From contig JBLGAR010000005.1 in the NCBI GenBank assembly GCA_047612385.1, positions 1-64,000 of the forward strand: DNA of 64,000 nucleotides. The letters run 5' to 3'. Position 1 is the first letter of the stretch, and every line of letters starts with the position of its first letter. The position numbers and the translations under genes are program-made. The notes beneath the pieces were generated by a model. That model ran no database searches. It was not told the origin of the DNA and was given only the letters and a program-made list of their open reading frames with translations. Of this stretch, positions 45,279-51,619 are shown one piece after another. Origin of the DNA: JBALVT01 sp047612385. Its GTDB lineage: Bacteria > Pseudomonadota > Gammaproteobacteria > Pseudomonadales > Halieaceae.

Positions 45279-45575
45279 CCGAGCGAGTACTTCTCCTTTG
45301 GTACGCCTACGTGGAGAGTCTATTCTGGATCGAGCGAGAAAGAAGTCGCTCGGGGCTTGTGTTCAGTATGCGGCACTCCAGTTGCAGCTCGACCAGGAGC
45401 GTTACCCTTAGTGATGGCTGTTCCGGCATCATCTCTAGACGATCCTCCCGACTTTGTCCCCGAGTATGAGACCTGGACGCCGAGTGCCCGGAATTGGGAT
45501 GCTTTGAACCCCTCAATACCTATCTTTGAAGGTAATTTTTCCGTTGAGTTCATAAAGCAACGTTTGCTGGGTTAG
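45279..45575 (+). pseudogene. GFA-family protein fragment (N-terminus missing)
   Basis: After a stop at 45276 the frame reads PSEYFSFGTPTWRVYSGSSE, then CSVCGTPVAARPGALPLVM, VPASSLDDPP and IPIFEGN. This is the C-terminal two-thirds of a GFA (glutathione-dependent formaldehyde-activating) domain, with its CxxCG zinc motif. The N-terminal CxCG and HCxxC cysteines are absent. No start codon precedes the conserved part; TTG 45357 would lose most of it. GFA genes are common integron cargo. Confidence 0.6.
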
Positions 45576-45628
45576 ATCGATGGATAATAATGCTAGGCGC
45601 GCAGGAGTGTTCGTTGAGCCTTAATTAA

Positions 45629-45994
45629 ATCACATTACCTGTAAATGATAGGGACGAGTCTACCGAATTTTATAGAAAGCTCAGTTTTACTCAAATTGTC
45701 GATACTCCACACTATGCTCGTTTCGAATGTCCTGAAGTAAATTCAATATTTTCACTTTCTCTTGAGCAAGATGACTTCAAAAATGGAGCTGTCATTTATT
45801 TTGAACATGAAGCGCTTGATGACTGGATAAACCGATTAGAAAACACAGGTCTAGTGTTTGTATATAAAGCGGAAGATCAAGCTTACCTTTGGAGGGCAGT
45901 GGTTCTGTATGATCCTTTTGGCAACACAATAAAATTGTACTGGGCCGGTGAAAACCGACTCAATCTACCATGGCGTGTGGAGAAGCATCCCTAA
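45629..45994 (+). pseudogene. Glyoxalase/bleomycin-resistance (VOC) domain frame without a start codon
   Basis: A 121-codon frame directly follows a TAA and reads ITLPVNDRDESTEFYRKLSF, then YFEHEALDDWINRLENTG and VVLYDPFGNTIKLYWAGENR: one complete VOC module. No ATG, GTG or TTG occurs before the conserved core. The bases just upstream read LNHIT in another frame, as if a 5-base ATTAC repeat had been lost. The stop is the TAA of a CCCTAACAA box. The family includes fosfomycin and bleomycin resistance proteins and dioxygenases; the function here is unknown. Confidence 0.6.
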
Positions 45995-46283
45995 CAAAAA
46001 CAGCCAATCGAACAAATTTTTCCGCAAGGGGTACTGAGGGCCCGCAGTTCGCAATAAGCCGAAGCCCAGGAACTGTGATAAATTGAGGGCAGTCAGCACA
46101 TTAGTCAACGCCGACACTGGAGCCACTGAGAATAGACCGCGTAACTCAGTTTATATCGCGTTTTAAGTGCCACGAAGACCTACAGGAGTTTGATTTGCAA
46201 AAGATTTTTACCTGCCAATATTCTGCATACAGAGAAAAGGTGTCATGCAGACCGTTCTCTGTAGGTAGCCGTTAAAGTGCGCT
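45995..46283 (+). other. Non-coding stretch with a 9-bp hairpin, between cassette-like genes
   Basis: No convincing gene is seen. A perfect inverted repeat (TACAGAGAA at 46228-46236, TTCTCTGTA at 46255-46263) with an 18-base loop lies just before GTTAAAG (46273-46279), which is followed by the next ATG after only 4 bases. The left edge continues the TAACAA box of the VOC frame. It may hold one or two eroded attC sites. Confidence 0.35.
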
Positions 46284-46553
46284 ATGGACCGAGCTGAAGC
46301 ATACTTGCTTGCCCAGAATGAACTCAATGCTACCGAGGGTGCGGGATATGGAGTGGCCTCTGAACACATCGATACGATCGTTTTAAAAGACGTCGTTGCT
46401 GCGAGTGGTATCACTTATGAGGTCGAGCTGTCATATCTTTGGAAACGTACGGAGCAAGACCAGATCTTGGTGATCTGCAGGGTTACCTCAAAAAACTGGT
46501 TTCAGCACGAGCAACTAGAGAGGTCAATTACACTGTGTTCTCCCGCAATTTAA
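46284..46553 (+). CDS. Small hypothetical protein in cassette-like context
   Basis: An 89-residue frame, MDRAEAYLLAQNELNATEGA onward, is mixed alpha/beta by eye (YEVELSYLWKRTEQDQILVI). No family is recognised. It has no clear ribosome binding site, as is common for integron cassettes. It begins just after a GTTAAAG core-like sequence and its TAA stop is part of ATTTAACAA, the left end of the best attC-like site in the window. Confidence 0.4.
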   Translation: MDRAEAYLLAQNELNATEGAGYGVASEHIDTIVLKDVVAASGITYEVELSYLWKRTEQDQILVICRVTSKNWFQHEQLERSITLCSPAI

Positions 46554-46632
46554 CAAGGCCAAGAAGATCGCAGCCCTCGGCTGCAGAACTCGCTTCACTT
46601 CGTTCCTCTCACCTCTTTTGGCAGCGTTAAGG
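46548..46632 (+). repeat. attC-like integron recombination site
   Basis: The order R''-L''-L'-R' can be laid out with equal spacers. R'' is ATTTAAC (46548-46554), followed by 5 bases and L'' CAAGAAGA (46560-46567). L' is CTCTTTTG (46613-46620), followed by 5 bases and R' GTTAAGG (46626-46632). L'' pairs with L' except for one extra G in L'', the extrahelical base that orients attC folding. The centre holds a 6-bp hairpin (GCAGCC/GGCTGC). R' misses the GTTRRRY consensus in its last base. Total length is 85 bases. Confidence 0.55.
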
Positions 46633-47081
46633 CGACGAGAGCGCAGGCACTCACGTTACTTTTTCTGCTGTTCGCTTATCCTGCTCATGCGTGGGAGTGT
46701 CGCAATAGCTTAGACGAGGCATCAGTGGAGGCCCACATCGGTTTAGCTTCTGATGTGTTGTTCGGTCGGCCGATCAAAGCGTGGATCGATGGCTATAAGT
46801 GCTACGTCACTTTCGAGATTTTCGAGTTTTTTAAGGGAGATTTAGCCGGAGAAGTGGTCATTGAGATTTATCCAGAAGCCGGGCCAATGTTATCCGTTGG
46901 ATGGAGCTACGTTATTACGCTTTTTGATCCCGGTGAACTCGATCTGTGTTCGATGGTGTTCTCGATGCCCGCGAGCGTCGACGATAGAGAATCTCTGAGA
47001 AATCATGCTGGTCGAGACGATTTTAGTCGTGACAACAAAATGCTGCGAGAGGTGCTAACGGTTGCAGCTAAGTCGTCTTAA
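46626..47081 (+). CDS. Secreted NTR/TIMP-like small protein, start codon unclear
   Basis: The frame from 46626 encodes KATRAQALTLLFLLFAYPAHA, a clear signal peptide, then WECRNSLDEASVEAHIGLAS, DVLFGRPIKA, TFEIFEFFKGDLAGEV and SVGWSYVITLFDPGELDLC. The layout (early Cys, a VTFxVxEVFKG-like strand, late Cys) recalls bacterial NTR/TIMP-like proteins. The codon where ATG is expected is GTT, part of the attC-like core. The first standard start, GTG 46725, would remove the signal. The stop TAA lies in a TCTTAACAA box. Confidence 0.4.
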   Translation, partial: VKATRAQALTLLFLLFAYPAHAWECRNSLDEASVEAHIGLASDVLFGRPIKAWIDGYKCYVTFEIFEFFKGDLAGEVVIEIYPEAGPMLSVGWSYVITLFDPGELDLCSMVFSMPASVDDRESLRNHAGRDDFSRDNKMLREVLTVAAKSS

Positions 47082-47106
47082 CAAGTGCCGGGAGTGCGTC
47101 ACTCCC
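47076..47106 (+). repeat. Left half of an attC-like site, cut by a transposase remnant
   Basis: CTTAACAA at the NTR-like stop is followed by a perfect 7-bp hairpin: GGGAGTG (47090-47096), CGT, CACTCCC (47100-47106). The IS1182-like fragment begins within about 15 bases, and no right-hand core is found. Confidence 0.35.
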
Positions 47107-47119
47107 CAGAAGAGCATTT

Positions 47120-47695
47120 CTTTGCCGGACCGCGATGGCGCAGTGGACTGCCGCAAAGGGACCGGCGGTCTTTTCGTATTCCACAAACTATATCGTTGAT
47201 GTTGAGTACGGCGTCATCATGGATGTTGAAGCATCGCCCAGCACAACCCAGACAGAAGTTCAGACGACCAGAACGATGATTGATCAGATCGAGTCTACGC
47301 ATCAGGTAAAGCCCTGTCGGGTCAGGGGTGACACTGCCTGCGGCGCTGTGGCTAATCTTGGCTACCTGGCCGATGAAAAGAACGTCGAACCGCATATGCC
47401 GGTTCCAGATAAATCTGATCGTAAAGACGGCACAATGAGCCGATCAGACTTCGCTTGGCACGGAGACCAAAACGAGTATCACTGCCCGAATGGAAAGCCA
47501 CTGCGTTCCTCGGGTCGAATCAACAGTGATAGCACGATCCGCTACAGGGCAGGCAAAATGGATTGTGCGGTTTGCCCACTGAAGCCACGGCGCTGCCCCA
47601 ACACGTCTTTCCGAACAATCCCGCGCAGCATCTATGAATACGCGAGGGACAAAGCTCGTTCAACTATCGGGTCTTTCAGCAGTATCGGCACTTAG
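47120..47695 (+). mobile_element. IS1182-family transposase fragment
   Basis: The frame contains AQWTAAKGPAVFSYSTNYIV, GVIMDVEASPSTTQTEVQTT, SDFAWHGDQNEYHCPNGKPL, RYRAGKMDCAVCPLKPRRCP, IPRSIYEYARDKAR. These are the central catalytic region and the cysteine-rich linker of IS1182-type DDE transposases. Roughly 200 N-terminal residues and the C-terminal helices are missing, and no terminal inverted repeats are seen. It is a dead remnant marking past insertion in this region. Confidence 0.8.
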
Positions 47696-47773
47696 CAGAA
47701 GCTGATCAGGTATGTTAAATTTTGCTCAGTACTCAGAGCGGTCGGTTAAATACGTAAAGCAGAAGGATAGAAT

Positions 47774-48427
47774 TTGCGTTTCATGCATCTAACCATAGTA
47801 TTAGTTCTGGTTGCTGAGCCCTCCGTGGGAAGCCCTGTCTGCGGCCCTGTTGAAGACTTTCCATGGGATTCGCTTGAGACGCTGATGAACGAACTCGATA
47901 CGGTCGTTGATGGAGCACGCGGGAAGCCAATAGACACAATATGCTTGGAAAGCTATAAATTGCAGGGTTCTGGCACCGGGGAGTATGCCTACGTCAACTT
48001 CAAACCTGAGCGCACGGTCAGAGACTTACAGTTGGCGGTTAGCGCCTATTGCCGGAGATATCCTTCGACCTACCCATGGCGATGTGGTGTTTCCCAGAGG
48101 AGTCTTATTCAGCATGAAGATACGCTAGTCGCATTGGGAACATCGGTTTCCGAGGAGTTAGCGATCAATGTTCTCGACCTGATTTCCCTTAAATCGAAGG
48201 ACGAGTCACTCAGAATTTTTGAGGAGCATGATGAAACTCTACTAGAGCCGAAAATTCTAGGCAATCCGACCTCGATCAGACTTGAAAAGGATGGCACCTT
48301 AACGGTCGTTGTTGAGGGCGACGGTTGTGATGGTACGAAGATCAGGGGCGATAAGGTCGAATGCGGGCTTGAAAACGGTGCCTATGAAATAACTTCGTTG
48401 TGCCACCATTTGGCGCTTTGTGATTAG
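47774..48427 (+). CDS. Secreted hypothetical protein
   Basis: This 217-residue protein starts at TTG 47774, 7 bases after AAGGA (ATG 47783 is the alternative). It has a short signal peptide (LTIVLVLVAEPSVGSPVCGP). The mature part carries eight or nine cysteines and ends CGLENGAYEITSLCHHLALC, so disulfides are likely. No family is recognised. It stands alone between the transposase remnant and the EthD gene, consistent with accessory DNA. Confidence 0.6.
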   Translation: MRFMHLTIVLVLVAEPSVGSPVCGPVEDFPWDSLETLMNELDTVVDGARGKPIDTICLESYKLQGSGTGEYAYVNFKPERTVRDLQLAVSAYCRRYPSTYPWRCGVSQRSLIQHEDTLVALGTSVSEELAINVLDLISLKSKDESLRIFEEHDETLLEPKILGNPTSIRLEKDGTLTVVVEGDGCDGTKIRGDKVECGLENGAYEITSLCHHLALCD

Positions 48428-48517
48428 GTCCGCTGCTGGCATTAAGCGGGACTTGGTGTTGTTCAGATTGTCTATGTATGCAACTGTTGGACAAAAATAC
48501 AATCGAGGAACCTTAAA

Positions 48518-48886
48518 ATGATAAAGATGAATTTTTGTGTTCGCAAAAGAGAAGATGTTTCAGTGGAGGAATTCCACGATTATTGGCTTAACACGCATGG
48601 TCCTTTGGTGAAATCTCATCGCGAAGCGCTTTGCATTAAGAAATACGTTCAAAACCATACCGGATTTACCTCCTTCGGAGATATGGCAAATGATTCAAGA
48701 GGGATGACGCCCAAATATGATGGTTTGGCAGAGCTATGGTGGGATGATCTTGAGACCCTGCAATCAGCAATCATCACAGCAGAAGGAATGCGGGCAAGCG
48801 CTGAGCTGATCGAAGATGAAGCTAGGTTTATAGATCTAAAAACCTCGACGATATTTTTAAGTGAGGCTCACGTTATCTTTGAATAA
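48518..48886 (+). CDS. EthD-domain protein
   Basis: This 122-residue protein has the EthD pattern of a ferredoxin-like dimeric alpha/beta barrel: MIKMNFCVRKREDVSVEEFH, YWLNTHGPLV, YDGLAELWWDDLETLQSAI. The family includes small proteins needed for ether degradation and other ring-modifying enzymes; the reaction here is unknown. GAGGAACC lies just before the ATG. It is intact, unlike its neighbours. Confidence 0.82.
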   Translation: MIKMNFCVRKREDVSVEEFHDYWLNTHGPLVKSHREALCIKKYVQNHTGFTSFGDMANDSRGMTPKYDGLAELWWDDLETLQSAIITAEGMRASAELIEDEARFIDLKTSTIFLSEAHVIFE

Positions 48887-49408
48887 ATTCCGGCCAGGCG
48901 CTACTCAAAGTCCGCTGCAGCCAGTAAGCTATTTTCGACGCACATGCCTTTTCTCTTGAGCCCCGAGGCGAAGAAATTATTGAGACATGTGGCAAAACAG
49001 AACCCGCAGCATTCTGAAATGAGTGGGCAAGAAGTACTTGTAACATTACAGGGCCCCCATGATTACATATCCCCTACGTGGTACAGCTCTCCGGGAGTGC
49101 CAACATGGAATGATCAGGCAGTACACGTGTACGGGCTTTGCTCTGTGTTCGACGACTCAGATAGGCTCAAAGAATTAGGCGATGGACTGACTAGCAAATA
49201 TGAGGCTGCATTTTCCGAGCCATGGCGGCCTGAGTATAAACCGTCAATGCTTGGGGCTATTACCGGTATCCAAATCTCGATTAACGAGATCCAATGTAAA
49301 TACAAACTGAGCCAAAATCGTTCTATTCAAGATCAGAAGCAGGTAATCAACGCATTGGAAAAACTGGGGGCCAGCGCGCTGGCTGAAGCCATGGGGCACA
49401 ATCCATAA
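48887..49408 (+). pseudogene. PaiB-like FMN-binding protein, N-terminally truncated
   Basis: ATG 48944 gives 154 residues: MPFLLSPEAKKLLRHVAKQN, GPHDYISPTWYSSPGVPTWN, AVHVYGLCSVFDD, and CKYKLSQNRSIQDQKQVI. These are the PaiB signatures (GPHxYISPxWY, PTWNxxxVHVYG, KLSQNR). PaiB proteins have about 205-210 residues. Homology extends a little upstream of the ATG (LFSTHMPFLL), but the first FMN-site strands are missing and the frame closes at the EthD stop. It could still be translated from 48944 but is probably non-functional. Confidence 0.65.
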
Positions 49409-49594
49409 TAATGGTGCTGAGCAGCGTATTATCGCACGGAGTGCCACTCATCTGGGTTCAAGATCCTGATAAGGATACTCAGTTAATATGGCCGCCAACT
49501 ATGGGTCCAAATTATCCGCCTTAAATGCTATATTAGCCGGCTACAGTAGCTATTGTATTTAACGCGGTACCACCGCCAACACTAGGCAATTACG

Positions 49595-50650
49595 ATGACA
49601 GCAAACACCGATGATCTTCGCATTCAGAAGACCACTGAACTTATTTCTCCCGAGCAACTGATCGCCGACCAGGGCGTCAGTGCTGAAGGTGCAAGGACAG
49701 TAGCGAATGCGCGCAACGCAATTCACAATATTCTCACAGGCGAGGATGATCGCCTACTGGCGGTAGTGGGCCCATGCTCTATCCACGACCCTGCGGCCGC
49801 TCGAGAATATGCAGGGAGGCTTAAAGCGGTAGCCGACGTGCTCAGCAAGGAACTCTTTGTGGTGATGCGTGTGTATTTCGAAAAGCCCCGCACTACTGTG
49901 GGTTGGAAGGGACTCATTAATGATCCCGACCTCAACAATACTTTTCAAATTGGTAAGGGATTGCACTTAGCGCGTCATCTGTTGTCCGATCTCGCCGACA
50001 TAGGCATGCCAACGGGTACTGAGTACTTAGACTTGATTAGCCCCCAATACTACGCCGACCTAATCTCTTGGGGAGCGATTGGTGCCCGCACGACCGAAAG
50101 CCAGACACATCGCGAGCTCTCCTCCGGACTGTCGTGCCCCGTGGGTTTCAAAAATGCGACCGATGGGGATATTCAGGTTGCAATCGATGCAATAAAGTCT
50201 GCTTCGCAACCACACAATTTCTTGTCGGTCACTAAGGCGGGTCGCTCTGCTATTTTCCGAACGACAGGAAACGAAGACTGCCACATTATTTTGCGTGGCG
50301 GTAAGCATCCCAACTACGATATGTTTTCGGTAGACGACGCCAATGCCATGTTGGTGAAAGCGGGTTTGGCATCTCGAATTATGATTGACGCCAGTCATGC
50401 CAACAGCCGAAAAATTCCGGCGCGCCAAGTGGATGTGACCCGAGATATTGCCAATCAGGTAAGTAGAGGCAGTCGCAGCATTTTTGGGCTTATGATCGAA
50501 AGTAATCTTGTGGAAGGGCGCCAGGATGTGGTCGACGGGCAATCACTAACTTATGGGCAGAGTATTACCGACGCCTGCATTAGTTGGGATGACACAGAGA
50601 CATTAATGCATGAACTGGCAGCGGCGGTTCGACAGCGCCGCGGTGCATAG
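49595..50650 (+). CDS. 3-deoxy-7-phosphoheptulonate synthase (DAHP synthase, class I)
   Basis: DAHP synthase joins PEP and erythrose-4-phosphate, the first committed step to aromatic amino acids. The 351-residue protein is of the AroF/AroG/AroH type. It has VVGPCSIHDPAAAREYA, MRVYFEKPRTTVGWKG, GARTTESQTHRELSSGLSCP and MIDASHANSRK, with the metal-binding Cys and His. Which feedback type it is cannot be told from sequence alone. It restarts ordinary chromosomal content after the accessory region. Confidence 0.95.
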   Translation: MTANTDDLRIQKTTELISPEQLIADQGVSAEGARTVANARNAIHNILTGEDDRLLAVVGPCSIHDPAAAREYAGRLKAVADVLSKELFVVMRVYFEKPRTTVGWKGLINDPDLNNTFQIGKGLHLARHLLSDLADIGMPTGTEYLDLISPQYYADLISWGAIGARTTESQTHRELSSGLSCPVGFKNATDGDIQVAIDAIKSASQPHNFLSVTKAGRSAIFRTTGNEDCHIILRGGKHPNYDMFSVDDANAMLVKAGLASRIMIDASHANSRKIPARQVDVTRDIANQVSRGSRSIFGLMIESNLVEGRQDVVDGQSLTYGQSITDACISWDDTETLMHELAAAVRQRRGA

Positions 50651-50652
50651 CG

Positions 50653-51510
50653 ATGCATTTGGGCTTCAGTTCGATGAACACGGCGGACGATCCTGCACCG
50701 CAGTTGCTCGCTAAAACATTGGAAGAAGCCGGTTTCGAATCGCTTTGGTATGGCGAGCATAGCCATATTCCAATAGCGCAGAAGACCCCTTATCCCCCGG
50801 GAGGTGATCTTCCAGAACCGTATAAAGAAATGATGGACCCCTATGTCTCTCTGATGGCGGCAGCGTCTGTGACAAGCCGATTGAGACTAGGTACCGGCAT
50901 TGCTCTTTTACTTGAGCGCGAACTGTTTTCCCAGGCCAAAACAATTGCGACCCTCGATCGGCTTTCCAATGGCAGGCTGCTGATAGGTTGTGGGGTTGGC
51001 TGGAACGAGGAAGAGTTTGTGAACGCCACAAACTTACCCTGGAAGCGCCGCTATCTAGCGCTTAAGGAATTAGTGTTGGCACAGCGAATCCTGTATTCAA
51101 ACTCGGAGCCGGAGTTCCACGGTGAGCTTATCGATTTTGATCCAGTTTGGTTTGAACCTAAGCCAGCACAAGCAGGAGGGCCGCCAGTGATTTTTGGAGC
51201 CATGGGTCCTATGGGGGTTCGTCACACTGCCGAGTGGGCAGATGGTTGGATGCCTGTAGATGTTGCCATGCGGGATATCAAATCCGACATTACCGACTTT
51301 CGGGCTAAAGTGGCGTCGTTCGGTCGCGACCCAGATAAGGTGGAAATAACAATGGTCGTAATGTCTCCGGTTACAGCCGATTTGCTAAAGTCCTATCGGG
51401 ATATGGGCGTTCATCGCTGTAATATTGGAGTAGGCATGGAAAACTGGGATCAGCCGGACATCGTGATGCCAATGATTGAAGAGTTTTCTCGGCTGATACC
51501 GGAGCTGTAA
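50653..51510 (+). CDS. LLM-class flavin-dependent oxidoreductase
   Basis: This 285-residue protein has the luciferase-like barrel: LEEAGFESLWYGEHSHIP, SLMAAASVTSRLRLGTGIAL, ATLDRLSNGRLLIGCGVGWN, and GFRHTA-like VRHTAEWADGWMPV. These are features of the F420/FMN-dependent LLM family. The cofactor and substrate are unknown. It starts 2 bases after the DAHP synthase gene, so the two are probably co-transcribed, although no metabolic link is evident. Confidence 0.88.
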   Translation: MHLGFSSMNTADDPAPQLLAKTLEEAGFESLWYGEHSHIPIAQKTPYPPGGDLPEPYKEMMDPYVSLMAAASVTSRLRLGTGIALLLERELFSQAKTIATLDRLSNGRLLIGCGVGWNEEEFVNATNLPWKRRYLALKELVLAQRILYSNSEPEFHGELIDFDPVWFEPKPAQAGGPPVIFGAMGPMGVRHTAEWADGWMPVDVAMRDIKSDITDFRAKVASFGRDPDKVEITMVVMSPVTADLLKSYRDMGVHRCNIGVGMENWDQPDIVMPMIEEFSRLIPEL

Positions 51511-51619
51511 GTTAAGATTTGGAGTTGCGACAGGCGCCTGCCATGTAGCATTGCCTCGGGCGATGTAGACAAAGCGAAGGGGGTCTTCCATGACCCCGCT
51601 CAGTTGTAACGTACCTGCC

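Noticed and set aside
45106..45411. 101-codon frame over the attC-like hairpin and GFA remnant
   Set aside because: The GFA motifs are in a different frame, and this one has no recognisable content.
46200..46640. Overlapping short frames at 46208-46414 (minus) and 46439-46630 (plus)
   Set aside because: They are shadows of the 46284-46553 frame and the attC-like site.
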